Shown here one piece after another: positions 25,542-34,952 of a stretch of 64,000 nucleotides of DNA (position 1 is the first letter of the stretch; every line of letters begins with the position of its first letter). Made by a program: the position numbers and the translations under genes. The notes beneath the pieces are model-generated. The model worked only from the letters and a program-made list of their open reading frames with translations. It did not search any database and had not been told where the DNA came from. This DNA comes from Mesobacillus harenae. GTDB lineage: Bacteria > Bacillota > Bacilli > Bacillales > Cytobacillaceae. The stretch is taken from the NCBI RefSeq assembly GCF_013343715.1, contig NZ_JABUNR010000004.1, forward strand, positions 62,001 through 126,000. The letters are read 5' to 3'.

Positions 25542-25792
25542 GTTGATTTCCGTTCTAGGCGCTTCGCTTTCCGCGGGGCTGGCGCTGAGCCTCCTCGCCG
25601 CCGTTGGCGTCTGCGGGGTCTCATCTGTCCAGCTGATCCCGCAGGACTTTGATTGGGCATCCTCGAGTTTGCCCACGCACGAAGGAAATGCGATAGCACA
25701 AGGGAGGCATCCGTGAATTCACATCACACGAAATTATGCGATAGCATAATGAGGAATTTCGAGGAGTCTTCGCGCCTTCCACTCCAATCAAC
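25542..25792 (+). repeat. Family 2 repeat with a nested insertion
   Basis: Same ends and flanks as the copy at 9349-9480 (GTTGATT...AATCAAC), but about 119 bp longer. Extra sequence starts after CCCGCAGGA at about 25648 and ends at about 25760. The insert carries two GCGATAGCA-containing segments and looks like another repeat family. A hairpin of 16 pairs at 25471-25510 (AGAGGGTGTCCCAAAAG) precedes it. Confidence 0.8.
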
Positions 25793-25868
25793 TCAGGTTC
25801 CTAAATGGAATATCTCTCTATCTCTTATGAATCCATCAAATTAAACCCAGAAACTGGATAAACAATAA

Positions 25869-25918
25869 AAGAGGCGACTCTCAGGTCGAGTTTATTCAAC
25901 CTTTTGAGTCAGCCTCAT
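25869..25918 (-). terminator. Terminator overlapping the end of the YheC/D operon
   Basis: Read leftward, GAGGCTGACTC pairs with GAGTCGCCTC and is followed by TTTTATT. The left arm is within the last codons of the gene ending at 25896. Confidence 0.75.
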
Positions 25919-27110
25919 ATGTTTCATATCCGCTTTTCCATAAAAATAAATCAACCAGATGCAGAACCCTGGTATTTTCTATTGATGCTTCATCAAAACT
26001 CATAGGCTTAGAATTTATTTCATAAACAACATAATTCCCTGTATCTGTTAATCCTATGTCCATAGAAAACTCCCCATAAAATCCAAGCTGTTCTGATAGA
26101 ATAGTTCCGGCGTTCTGGCTAATCAGGCTAAGATTTCTTTCATGCTGTTCAGCCAAGATACCATCAAACGGGATAATTTTCCCGCCGGCGGGAACATGCG
26201 TAGTCAGGTCCTGTTTTGTTGCCTGCCTGATTCCGATGCCTGAAACCTGGTATCCACTTTTCCCGCAGATACTAAGGACTCGGAAATCATATCTTTGATT
26301 ATTAATTTTATCAGCAGAAATCTCGGGCTGGGCGATATAGGAACGCTTCAGCAACATTTCCCCCTGCATCTCCCAATAGTCCATGAAGTTGGGATAGTGC
26401 TGCACGTCTTTTATGCTTTCTGCAAGAATGTTCTGCTCCTGACCAAGGCTTAACCGATAAATTCCGATGCCCTTTGCCCCGTTAACCGGTTTTAGATAGA
26501 CTCTTTTGTGCTTTTCTAAGAAGTCCTGCAACTGGGCTGCAACATTAATTAGGATCGTTTCTGGGAGCATTTTATCAAAGAAAGGATCTTTGTTTAAGAT
26601 CGTATAAAGCTCAAATTTATTAATAAAAGCGGGGTTAAAGAAAGGAATGCTATTCTTCTTTATCTTTCTTACCGCAGCTTTAAAGTTTGAAGAAGCTTCT
26701 GCTTTTCGGAAAGGTACCCGATTGTAAACTAGATGAGGGAGAGGGGCGCTTACTCTGAACCATTTTTGGCGTCCTGGTGAATAAATGTAGCCAGTAATCC
26801 CTGTGTCAGTGATGCTTTCAGGGGTAAACACAATGGACAGCCCGCCTTTCTTGGTTAACTCGACCTGAAGATCCGTAAAAAGTCTTATATTACCAGCTAG
26901 TTTCCCATTATTGGTGAGTGAACTCAGTATGCCTATGATTGGACCAGCATTCCTGCCTTTAGTTTTCAAATTAAAGGATAATTCCTGTGGATCTTCACTA
27001 AGGCTCATAAATGGGACAGGCTGTTTATCCATTCCCATTGTGAGAATTGCTGCTGTATTTGCTTCATGGTGGTACCACTGTTTTTTTTCTAGATGATACG
27101 ATATTTTCAT
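25896..27110 (-). CDS. YheC/YheD-type ATP-grasp protein (fourth copy)
   Basis: A 404-residue ATP-grasp-fold protein of the YheC/YheD endospore-coat group. After an N-terminal region with GPIIGILSS, the ATP-grasp part shows VYLKPVNGAKGIGIYRL, YDFRVLSICGKSG and a closing FSMDIGLTDTGNYVVYEINSKP, where the acidic metal-binding residues sit. Its start overlaps the previous gene's stop by four bases. Family members associate with spores in B. subtilis; the ligation reaction and substrate are unknown. Last gene of a four-gene operon. Confidence 0.85.
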   Translation of the reverse strand: MKISYHLEKKQWYHHEANTAAILTMGMDKQPVPFMSLSEDPQELSFNLKTKGRNAGPIIGILSSLTNNGKLAGNIRLFTDLQVELTKKGGLSIVFTPESITDTGITGYIYSPGRQKWFRVSAPLPHLVYNRVPFRKAEASSNFKAAVRKIKKNSIPFFNPAFINKFELYTILNKDPFFDKMLPETILINVAAQLQDFLEKHKRVYLKPVNGAKGIGIYRLSLGQEQNILAESIKDVQHYPNFMDYWEMQGEMLLKRSYIAQPEISADKINNQRYDFRVLSICGKSGYQVSGIGIRQATKQDLTTHVPAGGKIIPFDGILAEQHERNLSLISQNAGTILSEQLGFYGEFSMDIGLTDTGNYVVYEINSKPMSFDEASIENTRVLHLVDLFLWKSGYETYEADSKG

Positions 27111-28477
27111 CGGAACAAATCAGCTGGCTTCTTTATCGCCTGCTCTGATAAATAGATACCAAAAGCTATAGGCAGTTTTCTGGTCAGTAAATCGAAATCC
27201 CTCAGCTGCGGGTGTGTAAAAATAGATCTCCCAGGTTTAGAATTGGCTTCAAACAGCCAGACCTTTCCATCTTTATCAATCCCCAGGTCAAAACCTATTT
27301 CTCCAATTATCCCTTGAGTAGTAGCTTCCAATGACTTGCTCAAGTTCAGGGCTGCATACGTAAGTTCAGCTTCATAATATTTTTGGTCCGACTCAGATTC
27401 GAAAAGTTCATTGATTGTTTTAATGACTCCTCCACTGTTAATATGAGTAGTTACACTTCCTGGGCCAGCAACCTTAGCTGCAATTGCAGTTACCTTCCAA
27501 TTTCCGTTTTCATCTCTATTGGTATGAACTCGAAAATCAACAGAACTTTTATTTATTCGAATCAAATGAATCCCTTGCTGGACGAGCATATTCGATAATT
27601 TCCTTTTTTTAAAGACATACTTCATCAAGCCTTCAAGGCTTTTGAACCGTGTGAGTTTATTTAAGTCGTCTTCACCCTTGAACCGGCAATAATAACTCTC
27701 ATCATGTTTGTTATAAAGAATTTGGTGAACACCAATCCCTAGGCTTCCATGGTTGGGTTTAATAAAAACGTGGCCATAATCAGCCAGCATTCTTTCAATC
27801 TCAGTAAATGAGCTGAATAGATGAGTCTCAGGCAGCAAAGAAGAGACCATCGGATCCTGCTCTAGTCGTTCAAACACATCAAGTTTACTGAAAAAACCTG
27901 GATTATACCAAGGGATAAGATAATCCTCCTGAAGTCGTGTCTTTATTTTAGACAGTTCTGTTTTTCGTTCTGATCTTCGGTTTGGAAGTCTGTCGTAAAT
28001 AACATTAGGAAAAGGAAGCGGAATTTGCTGCCAGCCAGTGTGGAGGTGTACATAGGCTTGGATAAGCCCATTTTCCCAGTCGATATGTTCTTCACCGAAC
28101 ACATAAGGAAGAGCACCCACCATTTTATTCACTGATAAAAGCTTAGCGAAGAATAAAGACCTAGCCCCAATCGGTCTTGATGGGAAGGTAGTAAACCCCG
28201 AAGTGAAAATACCAATCAGGGGCCCAATATATAAAGTAGCATTATCAATGATTAAATGGAGGTTAATATTAAGATCGGGAAAATGAAGTGCTGACTGAAG
28301 TTCTGGCCGCATTATCACTATATTTTTCCCGCCTGGGTGAGGCTTACAGGTGACGTCAGCTGTTTTTCCCCCAAATGCGATTTTTTCTATCGGCTGATTT
28401 ATTTCTAAGTCAGCTGGATAATATAAATCCACGTTATTCATCATATCGGAAATTTTAATTGGATAGCGTTTTCTCAT
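27107..28477 (-). CDS. YheC/YheD-type ATP-grasp protein (third copy)
   Basis: A 456-residue paralogue. N-terminal beta-rich part with GPLIGIFTSG, then ATP-grasp motifs HVFIKPNHGSLGIGVHQI, VDFRVHTNRDENGNWK, and GEIGFDLGIDKDGKVWLFEANSKPGR. The ATG at 28477 is chosen for its AGAGGTGG ribosome site; the frame stays open 19 codons further. It overlaps the end of the upstream paralogue by 23 bases and the next by four, so the operon is translationally coupled. Confidence 0.85.
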   Translation of the reverse strand: MRKRYPIKISDMMNNVDLYYPADLEINQPIEKIAFGGKTADVTCKPHPGGKNIVIMRPELQSALHFPDLNINLHLIIDNATLYIGPLIGIFTSGFTTFPSRPIGARSLFFAKLLSVNKMVGALPYVFGEEHIDWENGLIQAYVHLHTGWQQIPLPFPNVIYDRLPNRRSERKTELSKIKTRLQEDYLIPWYNPGFFSKLDVFERLEQDPMVSSLLPETHLFSSFTEIERMLADYGHVFIKPNHGSLGIGVHQILYNKHDESYYCRFKGEDDLNKLTRFKSLEGLMKYVFKKRKLSNMLVQQGIHLIRINKSSVDFRVHTNRDENGNWKVTAIAAKVAGPGSVTTHINSGGVIKTINELFESESDQKYYEAELTYAALNLSKSLEATTQGIIGEIGFDLGIDKDGKVWLFEANSKPGRSIFTHPQLRDFDLLTRKLPIAFGIYLSEQAIKKPADLFR

Positions 28478-29561
28478 GACCGTTAACCACCTCTGAATTG
28501 AATTCTGTTTTGAAAAGAGTTTTGCAATATCCAAGAGGGGCAGTATATAGTACCTGCTTTATATCAGGATTGGTTTCTGTTACCACTTTTCTGCCAGGCT
28601 TGGAGTTCACGTCAAGTATCCACAAGGAATGGTCTTTAGCAACTCCTATATCTACACCGAGTTCAAATAAAGGCGGGAAGTGGTTCTCAAGAATAGGAGG
28701 AAGTTTTACCAAAATTTCCTCTAACTCATTACCTAGATAGGACTTCATTGGCTCCCTAACTGTTCTAAGCCATTTCCTATACTCTGTAACCTGGCCTCCG
28801 GAACTAAGGTTGGATAAAATTCCGCCGGTATTCCCTGTCCTAATGCCACGGCCTCTTTCTTCCCAATTTCCATTCCCGCTCTTTTGAAGCAGAGTTCGGA
28901 TATCGATCGGCTGATCATTTATGTTTGTTAGCGGAAGATAAGGCTGAAGCAGGTATGTTTTTTTTGCTAACAGCGGAGTAAGCCACTTTATGGCTTTTTC
29001 TTCTGTTGGAAAAGTCCTGCTTACGTAAGAACCTTGTTTTTCGGTTGCTGCTAGAATTCCTTCAGGAGTTTTTTCGAGACAATAGATCCCATGCCCCTGT
29101 GAACCAGTAGCTGGTTTAAGAATGACTTTGTTTAGTTTTTGTAAAAGCCCGCTTACTTTTTGAGGGTTATCAGCAATAATCGTTTTAGGAAGGTAAGGAG
29201 CCAGTTCCGATCCTGAGAGAAGCTGATAAATTTCCCATTTGTTTGGGAGACCATAACCAAGAAACTTAAGGTCTGATCTTTTTTTGAGCCAGCTGACGAT
29301 CGATAAACATTGTCTGGAATGCTGGTCATCCCCATAAAAGCAGCGGTCATAGATAATATTCGGCAGAGGGAACTCAGCGCTTTTCCAATCCATCAGTTCA
29401 ATGTCAAATATTTCACCAGTCACCTGATGGGAAACTGGGTTTATTTTTGAAGGAACAAATCGATAGCAGAGGATTCCAAATTCCTCTGCATTTCGAGCAA
29501 TTTCTGTAAAATAGCCTGCTTCACTTTTAAGATTAAGGTTCATTAAACCCAAGGTAATCAT
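28455..29561 (-). CDS. yheC: YheC-like endospore-coat ATP-grasp protein
   Basis: A 368-residue protein closest in size to B. subtilis YheC. It has a short N-terminal domain (ITLGLMNLN), then VILKPATGSQGHGIYCL, IDIRTLLQKSGNGNWEERG and ELGVDIGVAKDHSLWILDVNSKPGRK, the ATP-grasp core. The ATG at 29561 has an AAAGGAGCC ribosome site; a start six codons upstream does not. Known family members are found in the spore coat fraction; enzymatic role unknown. Confidence 0.85.
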   Translation of the reverse strand: MITLGLMNLNLKSEAGYFTEIARNAEEFGILCYRFVPSKINPVSHQVTGEIFDIELMDWKSAEFPLPNIIYDRCFYGDDQHSRQCLSIVSWLKKRSDLKFLGYGLPNKWEIYQLLSGSELAPYLPKTIIADNPQKVSGLLQKLNKVILKPATGSQGHGIYCLEKTPEGILAATEKQGSYVSRTFPTEEKAIKWLTPLLAKKTYLLQPYLPLTNINDQPIDIRTLLQKSGNGNWEERGRGIRTGNTGGILSNLSSGGQVTEYRKWLRTVREPMKSYLGNELEEILVKLPPILENHFPPLFELGVDIGVAKDHSLWILDVNSKPGRKVVTETNPDIKQVLYTAPLGYCKTLFKTEFNSEVVNGHEKTLSN

Positions 29562-29582
29562 TGGGATGGCTCCTTTCAAACG

Positions 29583-30941
29583 TTATCTTTTTAAATATTG
29601 TCCAGTGCAATACTCAATAATGGCTTTGGCTGAGGGCCTGATAGTATTGCTCTTATCCTCAAAATTTTTTGATGGCTTTGAGTTAACCTCTATAAGCCAT
29701 AATCTTCCGTCCTCATCTACCCCCATATCGATGCCGAGTTCCACGACTAAACCATCTGCCTGCCTATCTATTGATTCAGCAATTTCTGCGGACAATTCTT
29801 TCATTTGGGCAAGCTGCTGCCTTGCCGTCTCTAAATCGAACATTTGTGATAAGGCTTTTAGCGGACGGATGATTTCTCCGCCTCTAGCGATATTGGAGAC
29901 AAATTCCGCTTCCCCTGATAGTCTCGCTACAACTGAAGTGGTTCGCCATAAATTTTGCTTGTTTTTATGGCAGAGAACTCGAAAGTCAATTTTTCGATTG
30001 TCAGGTTCAACTAAACGGATCCCTTGTTGAATGATGAAAGACTTTTGCTTTATTTTCGCAGTTACATCCTCAGCTAACTTATCGAGTGTGCTATAGCAAA
30101 GCGGCTCTTTTTGCTGCTGGGAGGAGAACTGGAGAATATATAGCTGGTCATTACGGGAAATTCTTATAATATTACGGCCTTGACTGCCATGGATGGGCTT
30201 AACATAAACCTCTCCAAACTTTTGAAGTAAACTTATCAAAGCCTCTTTTGAAAATAGCTCTGCCTCAGGGAGATATGGCTGTAAATGCTCTTCAAGCCTT
30301 AAGTAGCTGTGTACTTCAGCCTTTGATAAAAAACGGAAATTGAACAATGAAGTTTTATGAATGTCAGCCTGCTGAACAAGGCTTTTGAAGTCTTTCTCAA
30401 ACTCAAGACGACGGGAGTGAATCCTGTTATAGATAGCGTCCGGGAAAGGAAGCTTCGCCTTTCTCCAGTTACTTTCCTCATAAAAGTAACCGCTCACTTC
30501 TTGTTCGGAAACGCCGTTTAATGAAAAAATGTAGATAAGCCCGCCTAAATCCTCAATCCCTTTATTCAGCTCTTCGCAAAAAGTATGAATTGAACGAAAA
30601 TCTGGTTCTCCAGAAGGATTTATATAAATAGAGGTTAAGATGCCAATAATAGGTCCAATATAGAGTGTTTTTTGCTCAGTGGAATATCGAAGCAGAAAGC
30701 GTCTATCCTTAATTGGCATAGACAGACTTATCAGCAGCTCGTCAGATAGCTGGACCTCATCATCAGCACTTTCTTCAGTGTAAATATGCACCGCAGCCTT
30801 TTTTTTACCTGCGGCTAACTTTATACTTGAATCATCCATTCCAAGCTTCTTAAACAGGTTTTTACTGATTATGATCGTGTAATCATGTGGAAAATCTAAT
30901 GTGCGGCGGCTTACTTTTATTGATGAATATGATATGTTCAT
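29583..30941 (-). CDS. yheD: YheD-like endospore-coat ATP-grasp protein
   Basis: A 452-residue protein, the same length as B. subtilis YheD. The N-terminal 100 residues form a beta-rich region with LYIGPIIGILTS; ATP-grasp motifs follow: VYVKPIHGSQGRNIIRI, IDFRVLCHKNKQNLW, VELGIDMGVDEDGRLWLIEVNSKP. First gene of the leftward four-gene operon, divergent from yheB. GAGGAGTCCTT supports the ATG. Confidence 0.88.
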   Translation of the reverse strand: MNISYSSIKVSRRTLDFPHDYTIIISKNLFKKLGMDDSSIKLAAGKKKAAVHIYTEESADDEVQLSDELLISLSMPIKDRRFLLRYSTEQKTLYIGPIIGILTSIYINPSGEPDFRSIHTFCEELNKGIEDLGGLIYIFSLNGVSEQEVSGYFYEESNWRKAKLPFPDAIYNRIHSRRLEFEKDFKSLVQQADIHKTSLFNFRFLSKAEVHSYLRLEEHLQPYLPEAELFSKEALISLLQKFGEVYVKPIHGSQGRNIIRISRNDQLYILQFSSQQQKEPLCYSTLDKLAEDVTAKIKQKSFIIQQGIRLVEPDNRKIDFRVLCHKNKQNLWRTTSVVARLSGEAEFVSNIARGGEIIRPLKALSQMFDLETARQQLAQMKELSAEIAESIDRQADGLVVELGIDMGVDEDGRLWLIEVNSKPSKNFEDKSNTIRPSAKAIIEYCTGQYLKR

Positions 30942-31066
30942 AAGGACTCCTCATTTGCTCGTCAAAATAAGTGCCTTTATAATGAAAAATAGGCAAATGC
31001 TGATAAAGTATCCTATGAAGAGCAGAACAAGATTGTGCTATAGAACTAGATGGAAGGTAGAGGTAT

Positions 31067-32203
31067 ATGCACTGGATATTAATTATACTCATTATGATGA
31101 TTATTGGAGCGTTGATCGGAGGGGTAACAAACTCTCTCGCAATAAAAATGTTATTCCGTCCTTATAAAGCCATTTATTTGGGGAAATGGAGAGTTCCATT
31201 TACACCTGGACTTATCCCGAAGCGCCGGGAAGAACTTGCTCATCAGCTTGGAAAAATGGTTGTGGATCATTTGCTGACTCCGGAGAGCTTCCAGCGGAAA
31301 TTAACTGAGCCTGGATTCCAGGAAGATATGACGTTGGTATTCCAAAAGGAATTAGAAAGACTGCTTGATACGAAACAAACACCTGCAGAATTGCTCCAGT
31401 CTTTTGGCGTGGCAGAAGGAACCTTAAGAAGTGAAAGATGGCTGGATAATTTTATCGAAAGCAAGTATGAGGAAACCATGAACCGCTTCCGTCCTTTAAC
31501 TTTAAGAGAGACTCTGTCACCTGAGCTAATACAAAAGGCTAATACAGAAATCCCTGGGTTCGCCAAGCTTCTAGTTGCCAAGGGTACGGATTACTTCTCT
31601 AGCAAGGAAGGGAAGGCACGTATTCAGAGTATGCTTGAGGAATTTGTCAACGAGCGTGGGGGAATGTTAAAGAGCATGCTGCAAATGTTTTTAGGAAATG
31701 CCAGCTTGGCAGATAAAATCCAACCTGAAATAATTAAGTTCCTAAATAGTAAAGGCACTGAAGAACTCATAACTTCACTAATGAGAAAAGAATGGGATAA
31801 CATTCTTGAATGGGAAACAGAGAAGGTGGAAATGTACTTTGATAGAGACAGTGTCGTGAAAACTATTAAAGAATATACCCGTAAAGTTATTAACATGGAA
31901 GAGTATATGAATAAGCCTGTTACAATCCTGTTTTCCTCCTATAAAGAAATGATTATTGGGAATTTTGCTCCGAAGGCAGTGACAATGATGGGCCAGTGGC
32001 TATCAGAACGTATTGGGGTGATGATGGACAAACTGCATCTAGCTGAGATCGTACGAGAACAAGTGGAAACTTTCTCGGTTGAAAGACTTGAAGAACTGGT
32101 TCTCTCAATTACCCGTGATGAACTTAAGATGATCACCTATTTAGGTGCATTACTTGGCGGTTTGATTGGTATTATTCAGGGATTGCTTGCTCTTTCACTT
32201 TAG
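31067..32203 (+). CDS. yheB: DUF445 membrane protein YheB
   Basis: A 378-residue DUF445 protein. A membrane helix at each end (about 4-24 and 355-375) encloses a long soluble helical region. The N-terminal GALIGGVTNSLAIKMLFRPYKAIYLGKWRVPFTPGLIPKRREELA stretch, in order, is the family hallmark. In B. subtilis yheB is next to yheA, as here. Function unknown; a structural membrane role is often assumed. AGAGGTAT supports the ATG. Confidence 0.92.
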   Translation: MHWILIILIMMIIGALIGGVTNSLAIKMLFRPYKAIYLGKWRVPFTPGLIPKRREELAHQLGKMVVDHLLTPESFQRKLTEPGFQEDMTLVFQKELERLLDTKQTPAELLQSFGVAEGTLRSERWLDNFIESKYEETMNRFRPLTLRETLSPELIQKANTEIPGFAKLLVAKGTDYFSSKEGKARIQSMLEEFVNERGGMLKSMLQMFLGNASLADKIQPEIIKFLNSKGTEELITSLMRKEWDNILEWETEKVEMYFDRDSVVKTIKEYTRKVINMEEYMNKPVTILFSSYKEMIIGNFAPKAVTMMGQWLSERIGVMMDKLHLAEIVREQVETFSVERLEELVLSITRDELKMITYLGALLGGLIGIIQGLLALSL

Positions 32204-32285
32204 AGACAAAGGGTAAACGCCTCGCAATTAAAATTATAGTCTGTTATAGTGTAGGGGAGTTTTGAAACAAAAAGGAGTGAACGAA

Positions 32286-32642
32286 ATGGGAGTCAATTTA
32301 CATGATTCTGCATACGATCTCGAAAAGGCGGTACGCCAGAGTGATGAATATGCAAACTTAAAAAATCTGTATACTGAAATCAACGAAGACGAAACAGCCC
32401 GGAGAATGTTTGAAAATTTCCGGAACATCCAAATGGAATTGCAGCAAAAACAAATGACTGGCCAAGAAATCTCTCAGGAGGAAGTAGAGCAAGCACAAAA
32501 AACAGTTGCTCTAGTTCAGCAGCATGACAAGATTTCAAAATTAATGGAGGCTGAGCAGCGGATGAGCACAGTTATCCAAGAGATAAACCAAATCATCATG
32601 AAGCCTTTAGAGGAATTATACGGCAATCCAGAAAATCAATAA
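32286..32642 (+). CDS. yheA: YlbF/YmcA-family protein YheA
   Basis: A 118-residue helical protein of the YlbF/YmcA (Com_YlbF) family. SAYDLEKAVRQSDEYANLK is the typical opening helix, then FRNIQMELQQKQMTGQEI. Relatives act as Y-complex subunits affecting RNase Y, but YheA itself is uncharacterised. The ATG at 32286 follows AAAAGGAGTGAACGAA; a TTG eight codons earlier is rejected. Confidence 0.92.
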   Translation: MGVNLHDSAYDLEKAVRQSDEYANLKNLYTEINEDETARRMFENFRNIQMELQQKQMTGQEISQEEVEQAQKTVALVQQHDKISKLMEAEQRMSTVIQEINQIIMKPLEELYGNPENQ

Positions 32643-32651
32643 TTCATCTAA

Positions 32652-32679
32652 ACTCCCGGTAAACAGCCGGGGGTTTTTT
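32652..32679 (+). terminator. Intrinsic terminator after yheA
   Basis: CTCCCGG pairs with CCGGGGG (one wobble) and runs into six T. The following gap to 32951 shows no gene; an AAAAAACATCACGAACGGAGG stretch precedes yhaX. Confidence 0.85.
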
Positions 32680-32951
32680 ATTGATTACGAATTTATAAAA
32701 GGTCGTGGATAATCATATCGTTTCTGCATCCATTCCCCCGACTAGTGTTCTGCGCACACCCCCGAGTGATGTCAAAATCGATGGCTCCTGCTCTACGATT
32801 AAGAAAACGCCGTAGAGAATAATCTTTCCAGTTAATTGCCCCCGCTGTTTATACAAAAGAGATAGACCAAACATAACTTGTTCTATTTATGTCTGTTTTT
32901 TCATAAAAGTAAGGTAAGGCATGAAAAAACATCACGAACGGAGGCAAATAA

Positions 32952-33821
32952 ATGATTTACCGTCTTCTGGCACTAAATGTTGATGGGACGATACTCCAGA
33001 CAAATGGGAAAATCCACAAATCTACAAAAGACGCAATTGAATATGTTAAGCAAAAGGGTGTCTATGTAACATTGGTAACTTCGAGAAGTTTTCCTTCCGC
33101 CAAAAAGATCGCCAAGGCACTGAAACTGGATTCTACGCTGATCACCCATGGTGGTGCATATATTGCCAGTGAACAAGGCAAACCACTCGTAGAAAAACGA
33201 ATACCAGAAGAGATTACCTATGAAATAGTCACTTTTCTTGAGGGCTTTCCTTGTCAAATCCGAATTGTTCATGAGCGATTCTCGCTGGCAAATAAATATA
33301 AACTCAATCATAATCTCCTTTCTAGTACAGTATTTACTACAGGTGATCCAATTTTGTATTCCCAACAGTTTGTCGATTCGGTAAGTGAAGCATTGCTTGA
33401 TGAACAATTGTCTCCTCCAAAAATAGAGGTGTATTTTGAACATGAGGAAGATCTTGCTGACGCTAAAGAAGCTTTGAAAGGAATGTTTACAGAAATAGAC
33501 ATGTTATTAATCAACCCATTGAGGATGGACATCTCCCCGGCTGGTGTATCAAAGCTGACAGGCTTAACACAGCTTGGCAATAAACTTGGTATTACATTAA
33601 AAGAAACGGTTGCAATCAGCAGCGGAGATGAAGATATAGACATGATCAAAGCAAGCGGCCTTGGTGTAGCAATGGGTAATGCGTCAATGGAATTAAAAAG
33701 AGAGGCTGACTGGGTGACTAGGACATCGAACCAGCAGGGTGTCTCATATATGGTAAAAGAACATTTTCGAAAACAACATCCCATTGAATTTCTGCGCAGG
33801 ATGAATATCCTAAAGCAATAA
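32952..33821 (+). CDS. yhaX: HAD-superfamily Cof-type phosphatase YhaX
   Basis: A 289-residue Cof-type HAD hydrolase. Normally motif I is DxDGT; here it reads LNVDGTIL, so the nucleophile position is an asparagine and only the second aspartate remains. Motif II VTSRS and motif IV SSGDEDIDMIKASGLGVAMGNA are intact. Loss of the nucleophile suggests reduced or altered phosphatase activity. Position between yheA and yhaR matches B. subtilis yhaX, a sporulation/stress-associated gene. GAACGGAGG supports the ATG. Confidence 0.88.
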   Translation: MIYRLLALNVDGTILQTNGKIHKSTKDAIEYVKQKGVYVTLVTSRSFPSAKKIAKALKLDSTLITHGGAYIASEQGKPLVEKRIPEEITYEIVTFLEGFPCQIRIVHERFSLANKYKLNHNLLSSTVFTTGDPILYSQQFVDSVSEALLDEQLSPPKIEVYFEHEEDLADAKEALKGMFTEIDMLLINPLRMDISPAGVSKLTGLTQLGNKLGITLKETVAISSGDEDIDMIKASGLGVAMGNASMELKREADWVTRTSNQQGVSYMVKEHFRKQHPIEFLRRMNILKQ

Positions 33822-33826
33822 AGCGA

Positions 33827-33854
33827 GAGCCTGCCGATGTTGGCGGGCTCTTGT
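33827..33854 (+). terminator. Intrinsic terminator after yhaX
   Basis: GAGCCTGCC pairs with GGCGGGCTC (one wobble), followed by TTGTT. Confidence 0.8.
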
Positions 33855-34009
33855 TCATAATACCGGGTTGTTTCAGCAAATTTAAAAGAAGTGATTTTGC
33901 TTCCGGAAGATTTATAAATACAAAAAATCAAAATAGTATGTAAAATGGTTTTTAAATCTATATTTTACCTATATAATAAATTTATAAGAAGTTAAAAGGA
34001 GGGATCACT

Positions 34010-34798
34010 TTGGCAGTAGACTTTGAAACAAACACAGTTAATCTATCAATTAACGGCAGGGTAGCTGTGCTGGAAATGAATAGACCAGAAGCCATGAATG
34101 CATTGGATCTCGAGATGATTAAGAGCCTTGTTTATAAGCTAAAGGAAATCGGCAGTTCCGATGATGTTGATATTGTTGTCCTTAAAGGTGCAGGACGTGC
34201 CTTTTGTGCTGGCGGAGACATTAAAACGATGCTTTCGGGAACGGATGAAAACGGTTTCTACAGTGTGATGGACAGCATCAGTGAGCTTGCTGTTACTCTA
34301 TACAGCATGCCAAAGATTACGATCAGTGCAGTTTCTGGTGCGGCAGCCGGCTTGGGCTTAAGCCTTGCCCTAGCATCAGACTACATAATTGCTGAAAAAT
34401 CCAGTAAGCTTGCGATGAACTTTATTGGAATCGGCCTAATCCCGGATGGCGGCGGTCACTTTTTTCTAGAGACACGGCTTGGCGAGGCAAGAACTAAACA
34501 GGTTATTTGGGAAGGGAAAACGATGTCTGGAGAAGAGGCCCTTGCTATCGGAATGATAGATGAGACTGCCGAAGATCTTACTGCTGCCGTTTCCGAGCGC
34601 GTTGATAACTGGCTGAATAAACCTGTACAGGCAATGATTAAGACGAAAAAGATCCTTGCAGATAAAAATCGTCCAGGACTATTAAGAGTTCTTGAATTAG
34701 AAAAGATTGGACAGTTTAAGATGCGTCAGACTGAAGACCATCAAGAAGGCATCCGTGCTTTCTTGGAAAAACGTTCTCCAAAATTTATCGGGAAATAG
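34010..34798 (+). CDS. yhaR: Enoyl-CoA hydratase/isomerase family protein YhaR
   Basis: A 262-residue crotonase-fold protein. The oxyanion-hole segments are visible in GRAFCAGGDIKTML and VSGAAAGLGLSLALASD, and one conserved active-site region in IGLIPDGGGHFFL, where a hydratase glutamate would usually appear. The C-terminus RAFLEKRSPKF is typical. TTG start after AAAGGAGGGA. Substrate unknown; likely fatty-acyl-CoA metabolism. Confidence 0.88.
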   Translation: MAVDFETNTVNLSINGRVAVLEMNRPEAMNALDLEMIKSLVYKLKEIGSSDDVDIVVLKGAGRAFCAGGDIKTMLSGTDENGFYSVMDSISELAVTLYSMPKITISAVSGAAAGLGLSLALASDYIIAEKSSKLAMNFIGIGLIPDGGGHFFLETRLGEARTKQVIWEGKTMSGEEALAIGMIDETAEDLTAAVSERVDNWLNKPVQAMIKTKKILADKNRPGLLRVLELEKIGQFKMRQTEDHQEGIRAFLEKRSPKFIGK

Positions 34799-34838
34799 AT
34801 CGTCGATTAGAGACTGTCTATTTAAATAGAACGTAGTA

Positions 34839-34869
34839 ACATCCAGCCCTCGGCTGGATGTTTTTTTTC
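34839..34869. terminator. Terminator after yhaR
   Basis: ACATCCAGCC pairs exactly with GGCTGGATGT, then a run of T. Confidence 0.9.
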
Positions 34870-34952
34870 TTTGTACAAAGAAAAAGCAAAGAGGACTGAT
34901 CTCTTTGCTTTTCTCTGCTCTATTTTGTATTTTACTCACGCAAACTTACTTT

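Noticed and set aside
33308..33931. 207-codon leftward frame opposite yhaX
   Set aside because: Shadow of a conserved gene in the standard Bacillus order.
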